Notes under the pieces: model-generated
Databases searched by the model: none
What the model was told of the DNA's origin: nothing
The model's input: the letters and a program-made list of their open reading frames with translations, nothing else
Translations under genes and position numbers: made by a program
Assembly (NCBI GenBank): GCA_029783825.1
Contig: JAREIK010009709.1
Coordinates: forward strand, 22,501 to 86,500
DNA: 64,000 nt
Reading direction: 5' to 3'
Source of the DNA: Sapria himalayana
Lineage: Eukaryota; Streptophyta; Magnoliopsida; Malpighiales; Rafflesiaceae
In this document: positions 22,770 to 35,250 of the stretch, piece by piece
Layout of the letters: each line of letters begins with the position of its first letter
Position numbering within the stretch: the first letter of the stretch is position 1

Positions 22770-23672
22770 GAGGTTGACCTCCCTCTCTGGTGACCATCTC
22801 TTGAGGTCGATTGATTCTAATTCTTTCTCTCATCAAATCTCTTTACTACCATACGACAAAGAGATTGAGATTTAGTAGAAGAAATGAGGTTTATGTTCAC
22901 ATAGCTATTCAACAGGCTGTTTGCCAACAAGGAGATGAGGATTTTGATGCTATGTCTTGATGCTAGTGGTAAGACAATCTTTCTGTATAAGTTGAAGCTT
23001 GGTGAAATTATCATCACAATTCCTACTATTGTCTTCAATGTCAAGACTATTGAATACAAAAACATCAATTTTACTGTGTGGGATGTTCGGGGTCAAGACA
23101 AGATTCACCCTTTCAAGAGGGATTACATCCAAAATACCCAAGGTCTCTTATTTGTGGTGGACAGTAATGATAAAGATCGAGTTGTTGAAGCCATAGATGA
23201 GTTGCATATGATGCTAAATGAGGAAAAGCTTCGAGATGCAGTTTTGTTGGTGTTTGCTAATAAGCAAGATCTTCCCAATGTGATGAATGCAGCTGAAATT
23301 ACTGACAAGCTAGGACTTCACTCTCTTCTCCAACGCCATTGGCATATTCAGAGCACTTATGCTACCTTTGGCGAGGGCCTCTATGAGGGTCTTGATTGGC
23401 TTTCCAATTACATTGCCAGCAAGTCATAAACAATTTTTGCAAGATGATGCAAACTTTGTTGACATATCTGGATGTGGATCTAATCTTTGCCTATTTTGAT
23501 TGAGTTTTATTCTATTATGTGGATGACATCATCTATTTCTAGGGGGATTCAAATTGTATTTATATTTATATTTTGCACGCCTAAAATACAAGACTGCATT
23601 TACTTTGTTCTGATCTGTTGTAAGCTGAACTTGTTTGTTTTTTGTTGTGTCTTTTTGCCATTGGATCTCAAA
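22770..23672 (+). mobile_element. Intronless retrocopy of an ARF1-type transcript
   Basis: The insertion contains about 114 bases of 5' untranslated sequence, the whole coding region (22884-23429) without introns, and about 240 bases of 3' untranslated sequence, flanked by a near-perfect 16-bp duplication. This is the pattern of LINE-mediated retroposition. No poly(A) tail is visible before the right duplication; it may have decayed or the transcript was primed internally. Confidence 0.75.
22884..23429 (+). pseudogene. ARF1-like small GTPase processed pseudogene
   Basis: Reading from ATG at 22884 gives 181 codons plus stop, the usual ARF1 length, with no frameshift. ARF1 is a small GTPase that recruits coats to Golgi membranes. 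The one nonsense codon is TAG at 22902-22904 (codon 7); an alternative start at 22935 would give 164 residues lacking the myristoylated helix. The family motifs are all present but damaged: the P-loop reads CLDASGKT (Gly24 lost), switch [10 protein letters not shown] (Gly50 lost), switch [10 protein letters not shown] (a glycine replaced by Arg), while NKQD is intact. The C-terminal motif reads [20 protein letters not shown]. The myristoylation glycine at position 2 is Arg. These changes at nucleotide-binding and membrane positions argue against function. It sits inside a split AACTATAT array and is a retrocopy, not a local gene. Confidence 0.92.
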
Positions 23673-23688
23673 GGTATAAGAACATATA
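23673..23688 (+). repeat. Right target-site duplication of the ARF retrocopy
   Basis: GGTATAAGAACATATA, 15 of 16 bases equal to 22754-22769. The array continues at once with ACTATGAATAATTG, as in intact array units. Confidence 0.72.
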
Positions 23689-24625
23689 ACTATGAATAAT
23701 TGTCTTTGACAATATGTATAACTATAAAATATTATACTTAACTATATTTAAAAATATAATTAACAACATATATTAATATACATTTTTTTATATTAGTATA
23801 TAAAAATGTATTTTATCATATATAAATACATATAGTTAACATATACAAAATAATAAAAAAAAATATATACCTACATGTATAAATATAAGTATAACTATAT
23901 GTGTAACTATATGTATAATCACATTTAACTATATTTATAATTACATGTATAATAACATACAACATTATGTTTAACTATATGTGTATAACTATATATAAAT
24001 AATTGTATAACTAAATAACACTCTAAATAATTAAATATAACTATATTTGTAACTATGTATACATATATGTAAATCTATATATTTATTTATAACTTTATAT
24101 ATTTATATATAACTATTTGTATCAATATAGCTATATCTATATATAACTATATGTTTAACTATATAAAAATATTTATTGCTATATATATTATATGTATAAT
24201 AATATATAACTATAAATAATTGTACCTTATTATATATATAACTATAAAAGCTTTATAGATAACTATATTTAAATATATAATTTACAACTTATATTTAATA
24301 TACATTTGTATATATTAGTATATAAAAATGTATTTTACTATATCTATACCTATACATAACTATATGTATAAATATATATATATACATGTATAAATATAAG
24401 TATAACTATTTGTATAAACACATGTAGCTATATTTATAATTACATGTATAACAACGTACAACATTATGTTTAATTATATGTGTATAACTATATATAAATA
24501 TTTATAAAACTAAATAAAAACTATATATAATTAAATATAACTATATTTTTAACTATTTATACATATACATAAATCTATATATTTGTTTATAACTTTGTAT
24601 ACATTTATGTATAACTACTTATAAA
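23689..24625 (+). repeat. AACTATAT-type array, right half (copy B)
   Basis: The same loose repeat as 22191-22753. Longer internal periodicity is visible: the phrases TATACATATATGTAAATCTATATATTTG and ACATACAACATTATGTTTAA recur at several hundred bp. It ends abruptly at about 24625 where non-array sequence begins. Confidence 0.7.
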
Positions 24626-24630
24626 TACTT

Positions 24631-25064
24631 GGAGCTATGGATCAATGCAAAATGGTCTCAGAAATCAGGTATGATTTGGATGATAGCTATCATGTGATAC
24701 TTTCTTTTTCCCTATAAAACTAATGAATGCTGATAAAATATTCATAAAATTTGAAACTTGTAATCATATCACAATGTTCCTATAATAATGAGAGTTATAT
24801 AAGCTCCAATTTGTTTTACAATTTACACCCTCTGTTCATTGGGCACACTCGGGGAAAGCTAAATGAGTTGGTATTGAAATCATACAAATCTCATGAATTT
24901 GCTACTGCTTAAAATGAGGTATTGGAGCTATGGATCAATGCAAACCAGCCTCAAAAATCAGGTATGATTTGGACGATAGTCATCACATACTACCTTCTTT
25001 TTCCTTATTAAACTAATGATTACTAAAAAAATATTCATAAAATTTGAATCTTGTTATCATATTA
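24631..25064 (+). repeat. 141-bp direct duplication (24631-24771 and 24924-25064)
   Basis: Both copies start GGAGCTATGGATCAATGCAAA and share CAGAAATCAGGTATGATTTGGA-like sequence, TTCTTTTTCC and ATATTCATAAAATTTGAA. They are about 293 bp apart and differ by scattered substitutions. They precede the copia remnant and may be its upstream part or an unrelated tandem duplication; I do not recognise the sequence. Confidence 0.7.
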
Positions 25065-25169
25065 GGTTCGCTATTAGGTTTCTTTCATGGCTGAATTATG
25101 AACTTCTATAGAGTATTATGCATTTCTATTTAATATTTCTTATCATGTAGTTTGTGCTTTGTTTATTCA

Positions 25170-25700
25170 CTTGATATCTACATGAAAACATCCATTGAGT
25201 AGCCAAGTGATTTTACACGTGGAACTTGATTGAGTCTATATGTACATGTACATTACATTGTATATATTTTTCAACACATTGCCTTTTATGAGATTTGTTT
25301 TCTCTATACAAAAAATGAATTATCTTTCTTTCATAATCTTTCCATTACAACTTTTTCTAATCTCGTTGATAGTTTTCAAGATGTGCATTCATATAAGCTT
25401 GAATATCTTTCATTACATCAACCACCAAATAAGCATTCCATAATGGCGCATCATCTTGTTGATTTTCTTCAAGATTTCATTATTTTGTTCACCTCAAACA
25501 TCCACATTTTCTTCCTCAATTACAAGATCCTTCTTTGCCTCAATCTCTTATTCAACCTCAATCTCTTCCTAACTGTACTCTAGATCCTAACCTTATGGAT
25601 ATTTAATCTTTTGCCTCTCTTCTACCTCAAAAACCCCAACATGGAATATAATCCATTTCTATCTTAATGACTAATTTTGTCTCTCCATCATATCTTTTCA
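25170..25700 (+). pseudogene. Copia remnant: integrase end and linker
   Basis: Short blocks in several frames fit the end of a Ty1/copia integrase and the linker to reverse transcriptase: a VYMYMYITLYIFF-like strand followed by FNTLPF near 25230-25285, and a Pro/Gln-rich linker near 25520-25640. The frame 25230-25583 (117 codons) covers only part of it. On the far side of the inserted CACTA element, at 38435, sequence continues with copia reverse transcriptase and RNase H pieces, which supports the reading. Many stops and frameshifts; no function. Taken alone the match is weak, and it rests largely on the downstream half. Confidence 0.5.
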
Positions 25701-26640
25701 CACTACAAGAAAAATTCATTTTAGCTAGGGAACATTAGCCAGGTATTAATCCCTAGCTAAATTTCAACGGATTAGCAAGGGAATAGCAAGGGATTAATGT
25801 TTTATTTTCGAAAAAAATAGCATTGGATTAGCGATAAATTAGGGATAAAATATTTTTCGTAAATTCCGTAAAAAAAGTAGGGGATTTAATAACAGATTTA
25901 ACAATGGATTAGCGACGGAAAATTTTCGTAAAATCCATTCAAGAAAAGCGGAGTTTTTAGCGACAGAATTAGTGACGGATTAGCGAAAAAAAATTTTCGT
26001 AAATTCCACTCAAGAAAAGTGAAAAATTTATAGACGGATTAGTGATGGAATACGCCTCGCTAATATCATCCATTATTTAGCAACATATTTAGCGAGAATT
26101 TTTCCTCGCTAATACGAGCCATTATTTAGTGACGGATTTAGCGATGATTTTCCCTCGCTAATAATATTTATCATTTAGCAATGAATTTAGCAAAAGAATT
26201 TTCCTTGCTAATAAAATCTATTATTTATTAATGAATTTAGCGATAGAATTTTCCTTGCTAATAAAATAGATGATTTAGCTACGAATTTAGCGACCTAATT
26301 TCTCTTGCGAATAAAATCCATGATTAGCGATGGATTTAGCGATGAAATTTACTTTCCTAATAAAATTCATGATTTAGCGACAGATTTAGAAACAAAATTT
26401 TTCTTGCTAATTGAATCCATGATTTAGTGACAGATTTAGCAACAGAATTTCTCTTGCTAATAGAATCCATGATTTGGCAATGGATTTAGCGATGGATTTA
26501 GCGATGAAATTTCTCATGTAAATAAAATATATGATTTAGCGACGGATTTTCTCGAGCTAGTAAAATATGTAATATAGCGACGAATTTTCCATACCTTATA
26601 AAATCTATAATTTAGCTACGAATTTTGCGATGACATTTCC
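25701..26640 (+). repeat. 5' terminus and subterminal repeats of CACTA copy 2
   Basis: About 940 bp filled with TTAGCGACGGA, GATTTAGCGA and TTTCCCTCGCTAATA-like motifs in both orientations, spaced roughly 20-60 bp. In En/Spm such repeats are bound by the element's own regulator protein and are needed for excision. The zone is less AT-rich than what follows at 26640. Confidence 0.85.
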
Positions 26641-28190
26641 CTATATAATATCTATTTATATAATTTTTTTATTGTTTATTTGTTTTAATATTTTATTTAA
26701 TTTTGTTTATTAAATATATGTTAATGGTCTATAGATGAGCAATCCTTGAAACATACAATATCCTCGTAAAATCATAAAAAAATTATATTATAAATAAATA
26801 ATTTAAAAAATATCCAAATACAAAAAACAATTATATATATAAATAAGGACTAATTTAACTATTTTTATGATGTATTAATTTTTTATAAAATTATACAAAA
26901 AATTTTTCTAAAATTTTAAAATAAGAAAATTATAAATTTGTATTAAAGTAACATTAAATAATAAATTCAATAAGTATAATAATTTTTTTCTTTATTTTAA
27001 AAAATAAATTAACATATATTAAATTTTCTATTAATATAAATATGAATAAATTCATTGTATAATAAAATAGAATATATTTTATAAATTATTTGAATTGACG
27101 AATAAACTAGTAAACATTAATATTATTATAAGTAAAAAAAATTTTATTATTATAGAAAACTTTTAAATAAATAAATAATATAATATTTGAAAATCTTGAA
27201 ATATAATATAAATATAATTTTTTTAATAAGGTTAAAAGAAAATAAATTAATATTTATAAATAAATACATAGATGTTTGCTCTTAAAAAAATTTATACGAA
27301 TTAAACAATTGAGTAATATTTTGACTATTAGCTTTTAACATTAAGTTTTATTAAAATTTTAAATATAACTTATTTTATTTATCTTCTCACTTTAAGTAAT
27401 TTATTTAATTTTAAAAATTATTAATAGTATCATATAATATGAAATTTTATGACTTTAAAATTATTTCATATTATCTTCGTATAAATTAATATGAATTCTT
27501 AAAAATTTAAAACGATAAAATATAAATTTTTATATATTTTTTAACATTAATAGTATTTTATAATTCTTAGGCGAGCCACTAGAAGACAAATCATCTTTTC
27601 ATTTATGTCTTATTATATGGAGTTAGTTAATTTTGTACCTATTTGATTTTTTATAAGGCTAATCATATTTTTTTTATTGTTTATATATTTATTGATTATA
27701 TTAATATTATAATAAAAAATTTTAAGGTGTTTATTTTTCATTTGTACCTTGCAAATCACACATTAATTTTGTTCGAAAAAATTTTTAAAGTGAATAAAAT
27801 TAATTAGTCTTTTTGATTATATATATATATATATTATTTAATGTTATAATAATTAAAAATATAAAAAATTTGATTATCTTCTTCGACACTGATGCTTAAG
27901 TGACGCGAACCTCCGTAGAAGGCTATCCATCCCTCGACACCGATGCTTCAACATATATTCGATTTCGAGGTTTAAGTTTTTATTTTTATTTGATTTGAGG
28001 TATGTTTTATACATTTATTCTTCATCGATTAACTTGATTAAGCTTAAGTTTTAAAGTTTCCGAAATTCTTCTCCTTTTTTCACCATGGTGTTCTTGGAAT
28101 GTGTATATATACTTAATCTTATACATACTTCATGCTTTTGTGATATAATGCATTGTCATTGTGTGGATTTTGATGGTGCACAGTAGGTAT
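26640..28190 (+). promoter_or_regulatory. CACTA leader with conserved 5' exon/donor (copy 2)
   Basis: Aligns with 18205-19870 and inverted 7100-8810. Landmarks are GGTCTATAGATGAGC near 26727, GTACCTTGCAA near 27745, CCCTCGACACCGATGC near 27931, TTTGAGGTATGTTTTA near 27991 and GGTGCACAGTAGGTATGCC near 28170. The repeated GAG|GTATGT is a likely splice donor of a non-coding first exon. Inferred promoter region of the element. Confidence 0.55.
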
Positions 28191-30985
28191 GCCAAATTAA
28201 AAAAATTTCAATATAAATAACTACATATTGTATACAAAAATAGTATACATAAATATATGTTTACTTAAATTGAGTGTGTGTAAACATAACTATATATATA
28301 TAACTATAAAAAAAGTATACATGAACTATTTAAATATATATATATATATATATCTATAATTTTTTTATTACCATAGATGTGAAAAAAAAAAATTTATTAT
28401 GCATTAGTTGGGCATGTTGGTATTAAGTAGGCGAACTTCATTATCATGGTTTGGGTGATTTTGATGCTATAGTTTGCTGGTATCTTTTTTTGTTATGGTT
28501 ATAAATATTTCTATTTAAAACTTCAATTATTCATGGCCCATTGCTAATGTTTTTGTTCACGGGTGTTCTTGAGTGAGTAGCACAAAAAAAATGCATATGT
28601 TCTTGATTTATTATCTATATTGCATGAAGAGCACAAAAAGATGATTCTAATAATTATTTTAAAAAATAAATTCTTTAGAATAATTATTCAAAAACAAATA
28701 GTTTTAATCTGTATTTTGCTATTTTATGAATGATAAAATGAGAGTGTGAGAATGATCATAGTTTGTGTTATTAATGGTAAGTTTTATAGCAGTGTATTTT
28801 TTGATAGTGTAAATTTTTTGTTGTGTTCGTTTATTTTATGGTAGTGTGTATATTTGTTTAATAATTTTTGTATTATTAAAATTACTATGTGCTAAGCATT
28901 TATCGTCATTTTTGAAAAATCCAAAAAAACCATTTTGGTTAATCTATTCATAAATTTTGTAGTATGTATTTGCGTGTGTGTGTAATAAAAATAATGTGTG
29001 TGTGTATATTTTTTTTTTCTATTTATTTATTCAACTCTATTAAGTATAGTTTGGGAAAATGAAAAATAATTTTGTGATTTAATTCAAAAGTATCATATTT
29101 AATTAACTGGTTTTGTATTTAAGCTATAATATTTTTTAAATAGGTTTGAAACCCATTGATGGTTATCTTTTGATAATCTTTTGAGATTGGAAGGCATATC
29201 AATTGAATATTCATATCTTTGCTTGCTCTATTGATTTGTTGTTGTTAGGTAACCAAACATTTTGATTGATTAATCTTGTCATAGAGAAAATTTTATCATT
29301 AAAGGAGACCATAGTTAGTCTTACAAGACCTTAGTTTCTTATATGGAGATGATTTGTAGAATATATATTACCAACCTCAAGACCATTTACCTTGTAAAAG
29401 AATGTATATTGATGTTGTATCATTGTTGATGTGTAAGATACATATATCACTATGCTCTAACAAATCATGGTAGTTGTCAACAATGGCAAATCAATCATTC
29501 AAACATATGCTCTAACAAATGGATTCCTATATGTTACAAGCTGATACTCATCTTTTATTAATCTTACACAATTGGTAATTAATCTACCCTTTATACTCTA
29601 TTTGCAATTAGATACTCATCTATTAGTAAGCTTTCTCAATTGAACTTTAATCTATATTTTTATCTTTGATTAATGAGAAAGTATAATGGAATATACTATA
29701 GACCATGTTAAAGATAAAGCATAGTGACATATTATCACATCTATAAATGAGCATTCTCATTTGAAAGTAGATAATCATTTGTGGAAGTAGTAGTACAAGA
29801 AGAAGTAGAAAAAGATTAAGAAGAAGTAGTAAGAGAAGGAAAAAAAGTTTAAGATGATGAAAAAATTAGAGTAGCCTTGTAGCTCTTAAGTAGCAATTAC
29901 ATACATTACAAGAAATCCTAATCATTCTAATCTTCAAATAGAAAAAAAGATTAGGCTTGCATCTCTTAAATTACAAAACAAAATAACAAAAACAATTTAA
30001 TATTATACATTGATACCACTAAAAGGTAGGAATATTGCTTTGAGAAGTATTTTCTTAAATTAGTTCAATTTTAAAATTTTATTAAATAGATTTTCTTGAC
30101 AATGAAAGTACTATTCTATATAATTTGTTGCATCCAAAAACAACACTAACTTTTATCTAGCTTAAAAAAAAAGGAATTCCTCCACAACACTAATAATAAT
30201 AATAATACTTAATATTTTAATCCTTAATATATATATATATATATAATGGATAAATCTGTTATGGAATCCAAAAAAAAATATCTATGATTTGGTTTATATT
30301 TTACTATCCATATTCGAATACATATATATCCGGATACTCATAATTATCCCAATATAATTTAAAAAAAACATTATGCATAAATGCATTTCAGCTTACTCAG
30401 TATGCAAAAATGAGTTAATGCATATGTTTATGCATACAAAGTATTTATGAACTCCATATGCATATGTTTTTGTTTATGAAATAATGAGTTTCTACATAAA
30501 CTCATATGCATACTTGAGTATATGCATTTCGTATGAAAAAAGGAAGGTAATTATTAGAATAGGAATTTGGAATACCCAAATCATAAATATTTTGGATTTG
30601 GGTCCCTAAATGTTATATTAAAATTAAAAATTGTAAAAAAAATATAATTATTTTAATGTTGGTTCCCCTTAAAATTTTTACCTATAATATTATAACATTT
30701 ATCCACTTTTGTTGCACGAAAATGCATCGACTTTGTTTATCTCACATAGGTTTTTAAAAAATTTTAAATCTAGAATAATAGTTTCAGAAATCAAAAATCA
30801 ATTTTTGATTCTCATAGAGTTTACCAAAATATACTTCTTCAAAGAATAACGATAGGTTAAAATCCAGGGCTTACACCCATTTAATGATGCCACAAACCAT
30901 CCAACTAGTAACTTTTTAGAAATCTTGAATTAAAAAATTTTTATCATTATAATGTAAGTAAGATTTGATTATTTTAAATGTTTAG
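28190..30985. other. Unassigned interior of CACTA copy 2 (cargo position)
   Basis: About 2.8 kb with no gene I recognise. It includes TGTGTG microsatellites near 28975-29010, an AGAAGTAGTA purine tract near 29790-29850, an (AATA)n/(TA)n patch near 30185-30245, and a TGCATATG/CATATGCA-rich patch at 30370-30535. The stretch 29150-29700 is less AT-rich and may be a captured host fragment, but I find no convincing frame. Confidence 0.5.
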
Positions 30986-30989
30986 AATT

Positions 30990-32420
30990 ATTAGTATTTG
31001 TGTAACTATATGTATACCCACATGTAACTATATTTATAATTACATGTATAATATAACATATTATATTATATTTAACTATAAGTGTATAACTATGTATAAA
31101 TATTTGTAAAACTATATATAAATATTTGTATAATTATATAACACTCTACAATAATAAATATAATTATATTTATAATTATTTATACATAAATGTAAATCTA
31201 TATATTTATTGATAACTTTATATATTTGTGTATAGCTATTTGTATGAATATATTTATATATAACATTATGTTTAAATATATAAAAATATTAATATCTATA
31301 TACTATATGGATAATAACATATAACTATAATAGCTTTATACATAATTATATTTAAATATATAATTTACATCATATATTTAATATACATTTTTATATATTA
31401 GTATATAAAAATGTATTTTACTATATCTATACCTATACATATCTATATGTATAAATATATAAAATTATATGAATAAATATATATACCTGCATGTGTAAAT
31501 ATAAGTATAACTATATGTGTAACTAAATGTATACCCACATGTAACTATATTTATAATTACATGTATTAAAACATAAAACATTATGTTTAATTATATGTGT
31601 ATATATATAAATATTTATAAACCTAAAAAATTGTATATAATTAAATAAAACTATATTTTTAACTATTTATACATATATGTATACAACTATGTAAATCTAT
31701 AGATTTGTTTATAACATTGTATATATTTATGTATAACTAAATATAACTACTCGTATGAATATATATATATATATATATCTATGACTAAATGTTTAACGAT
31801 ATATAAATTTTTATTACTATATATATTATATGTATAATAACATATAACTATAAATAATTTTATCTTACTATATGTATACCTATAAAATCTTTATACATAA
31901 CTATATTTAAATATATAATTAACAACATGTATTTAATATACATTTTTATATATTAGTATAAAAAATGTATTTTAGCATTTCCATACCTATATATAACTAT
32001 ATGTATAAATATATGAAATTATATGAAAAGATTTATATACATACATTTATAAATATAAGTTTAACTATATGTGTAACTATATGTATAACCACATATAACT
32101 ATATTTATAATTATATGTATAAAAACATACAACATAATGTTTAACTAAATGTGTATAACTATTTATAAATATTTGTATAACTATAAAAACTCTATATAAA
32201 TAAATATAACTTTATTTTTAATTATGTAAACATATATGTATACATATATGTAAATCTATATAATTGTTTATAACTTTGTATATATTTATTTATATTTACT
32301 TATAACTACTTGTATGCATATATCTATATATAATTATATGTTAAACTAAATGTAACTATTTATAACTACATTTACTATATGTATCCTTACATATAATTAT
32401 ATATGAAATAAAACTATTTT
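30990..32420 (+). repeat. AACTATAT-type array (copy 2)
   Basis: Loose AACTATAT/GTATAACTA units like 9416-10010 and 22191-24625. It has a longer period of several hundred bp: the phrase ATTTAATATACATTTTTATATATTAGTAT appears near 31376 and 31935. It directly precedes the conserved transposase-gene leader. Confidence 0.72.
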
Positions 32421-32439
32421 GTTGCACCAACTTGAAATA

Positions 32440-32788
32440 AAATGGCTAAAGATATAATATCAACAATATGTAAGCACATAACATGAGAGTGTCCGTTAAT
32501 CAGGCTCATATATGGTATAATACAAATAAGGGTCGTACTCTTACCTAATCCGAGTCCTTACGCCTCAGGCTCAAATATGAACTTATGTATAACAAAAATG
32601 TAATATTTGATATGTTTGTACTGAAGAACTTATATTTTCTTTTATATAATTCTTCATTCTAACACTGCACTCTCTATATATCTCTCTCTCCTTATATAAT
32701 TCTTTATGTCTTTCTCTTCCACTTTTTCTTTGTACCACACTCTCTCTCGTGTTATTTTTTTTCTGGTTCTTCTTTCTTGCATGTTCTC

Positions 32789-32831
<43 letters not shown>

Positions 32832-33285
32832 CCTCTCTATCCGTCTCTCCCTTTCACCCTTTCTCTCCCACTCTCTCTCCCTCCTTTTCTCTCCCTCTCT
32901 TTCTTTCTCTCCCCCCCGTCTCTCTATTTCTCTACCCCTCTCTCTCCCCACCTTATATATATATATATATATATCTCTCTCGCCCTCTCCCTCTACTCCT
33001 TCAAACATTAAATGTATTGTGTTGCTTTCATTTCTAATGCATTATTGTACTTTGCACCCTTTATCTAGTATAACTATGATATCTTTTAATATTTATCATG
33101 CTAAAAATTATGTTATCTATTAATGTAGATTGTGCAAATGGCTTTCCTCTATCTTCATGATATTTAAATTTTAAATATTCATCTGTAAGTAATTTTATTT
33201 TATTCTTTGTATATTTTGAAGTAATAGAATGTTTTATTTATTTTAATGATTGAGCATTATTTTATGTAAATAAAACAGGGCAAAA
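32440..33285 (+). promoter_or_regulatory. Transposase-gene upstream region with (CT)n tract (copy 2)
   Basis: The interval 32450-32700 matches 10060-10290 of copy 1. A polypyrimidine tract at about 32675-32995, with (CT)n at 32787-32826 and (TA)n at 32955-32973, is longer than in copy 1. The interval 33001-33285 then matches the stretch before the copy 1 ATG. Frames across the tract (plus-strand Ser/Leu-rich, minus-strand Arg/Glu-rich 32583-33008) are repeat artefacts. Confidence 0.55.
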
Positions 33286-33835
33286 TGAGCTCAGATCGTC
33301 AGTGGATATACTAAAGGGTTATTAATTGATTTTTGAATAATGATTTTTGACTAGGCTTGAAACTTTCATCAATTTTGCATGTAGTCAATCTAGATTAAAG
33401 GATGGAGAAAAAATTAAGTGTCCATGTAATCATTGAAAGTGTCAGAATATCCCTTTTCGTGATGCAAACACTATAAGATATCATTTGGCAAAATATGACT
33501 CTGTGCCAATTTATTTTGTTTGGATTTATCATGGGGAAATTACAAAGGCTCTGAATATTGACTAAAATGAGGGTATTTAATCATTTGCTTGTGGTGAAGA
33601 ATCATCAAACACATACCATAGAATGATCATGGAAGCTACTAGTCCTGACATTAATATGGATTACATGGAATAACTACCTAATCCTAAAGCTCAGAAATTT
33701 TATGAAATGCTTAAAGCTACAGATAAAGAGTTATGGCCTGGTTGTAAAACACATTCGCAATTGTCACTTGTGGCTCGACTAATGAGCATTAAGTCAGAAA
33801 ATCATATGTCAGAGAAATTATTTGATGTTACTGTC
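33286..33835 (+). pseudogene. TNP2-like transposase, N-terminal fragment only
   Basis: ATG at 33286 begins the same Transposase-associated domain as at 10744 (MSSDRQWIY, LETFINFACSQSR, DGEKIKCPCNH, YHLAKYDSVPIYFVWIYHGE), continuing through SSNTYHRMIMEA, AQKFYEMLKATDKELWPGC and SLVARLMSIKSENHMSEKLFD to about 33828. Here homology to TNP2 stops and sequence of the next gene follows almost at once. In copy 1 the corresponding gene continues for a further 3 kb, so an internal deletion removed the catalytic part. In-frame stops occur (for example TAA at about 33313). The 73-codon open stretch at 33707-33928 spans the junction and has no separate meaning. Confidence 0.87.
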
Positions 33836-33934
33836 AGTGGTTTTTTGTATATTGTTATGATTGCTTGTTTTCTATGTTATTTATTTATTTGTATAGTTTT
33901 ATTCCATCTCACAAGTGTTCGACTATAATTACAA

Positions 33935-35250
33935 AGGTTTTCAAGAAAATGGCTGATTCTAAAGCTTTCTCCTAGAAGAAAGTTTTTCAATCGACAAAGG
34001 AGTCATATTTTAATGATTTCCAAGTAAAAATAACAAAACAAAAGAATAGAAAAAAAATTATCTAACTACTTAACTTTTATGTTGGTTATTATTCAAGTAG
34101 TAAATAATTATGTTCTTATTGTTAATATAAATTCTTTTCTCATTTTTTATAGAATCAGTGCACATGGCCATCCAAATTTGATGGAAAGATAAAGTCATTA
34201 TGGGAGATCAAAGCAGCTCAACGGTATTCTCATTTTGTTTATAAATTATAGAAAATTAAAAAAGACCTGATTTTATATCCGAGGAAGACTAGCCCGAGTG
34301 GCTTAATTATTGGGAGGAGCCAGATATGAAGAAAAAATCAGATATTGCCAGCAAAAATCGACGAAGTGAGGTTGCTGGACTAGGTACTGGATTCTGTCGA
34401 CACACAAGAGGTTCAAAATCGAGCATCGAGCAGGCTCGAGATTTGGTACAAATTTAAAATTATAAACATATCTATATTTTGTGGTTGTCCTAATAGTCCA
34501 ATATATATAATCTCTGCTTGGCTTAAATAATTTTGTTAAATTTTTTTATCATTTGTTTTTTTATGAATTAATAAAAACATATTCTAGGCTGGAGAATTGG
34601 GCTGAGATCCAAATTTCTATGGAATTTTCAGGAAGATGCATTTGAAGAAAGTGGATAGTCAGTATGTTGACAACAAGTCTTAGATGATTGTAGCAAGAAA
34701 TTGTTATATTAATTAGACTTTATAAAACTACAGTACATTATAAAAATTATTTTGAATGCAAAATTTTTATTTTATTTTTTGTAAATGTAGAATAGTTTTT
34801 ATCTCCATTTTATCTCAGGACCTAATGAAGGAACGTGTGACAGCTACTCATCAACAAGTTGTGGGTTCTATGAATATTCAACCAATTGACTATGATCCAA
34901 TTTATTTGGAGACAATAGGAGGTCGAAAGAAGCAGCAAGTGTATGGAATCGGCTCTAAGGGAGTGGCATTTTGTTGTAGCAGTCGTGCTTCTAATTCATT
35001 TGTCTCAGCAATGGTGGATGAGGCGGTCGAACAACAAACATGGGAAACAAATGAATGTATTGTAGATATGGAGACCGAATTAAAAAAGAAGGATGAGCAG
35101 ATAACTAATTTGATGGAAAAAATGCATGAAATTAAAGAAATTAAAAAACCAATGCAACAACAGATGTCCTATATGGATTCACAGTTAATGGTAGTGGCAC
35201 ATCATATAGCATTCCGAGATCCAGCTGTGAATCCTCGCAGGAAACGTTAG
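33935..35250 (+). pseudogene. Transposase_24-like second CACTA gene, mostly readable
   Basis: Pieces in order: KMADSKAFS-type first block near 33945; SVHMAIQI/FDGKIKSL region near 34160-34200; then near 34285-34440 PEWLNYWEEPDMKKKSDIA, NRRSEVAGLGTGF and HTRGSKSSIEQARDL, which is the Transposase_24 pattern of plant CACTA elements. Next 34590-34685 (FRKMHLKKVDSQYVDN), and after an AG acceptor at 34818 a last exon to the stop at 35250: DLMKERVTATHQQ, NIQPIDYDPIYLET, GRKKQQVYGIGSKG, then a Glu/Lys-rich coiled coil (MEKMHEIKEIKK) and a basic end (NPRRKR). The last exon is fully open (34756-35250 as a frame). Upstream blocks need frame changes or splicing and have stops, so integrity is doubtful. 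Its family role is DNA binding at subterminal repeats, by analogy with En/Spm TNPA. Confidence 0.72.

Noticed and set aside
22935..23429. Functional 164-residue ARF from the internal start codon
   Set aside because: It would lack the N-terminal amphipathic helix and myristoylation site, and P-loop and switch glycines are replaced; the sequence is a retrocopy with a target duplication.
32583..33008. 141-codon minus-strand Arg/Glu-rich frame
   Set aside because: Encoded by the complement of the CT-rich tract; repeat artefact.
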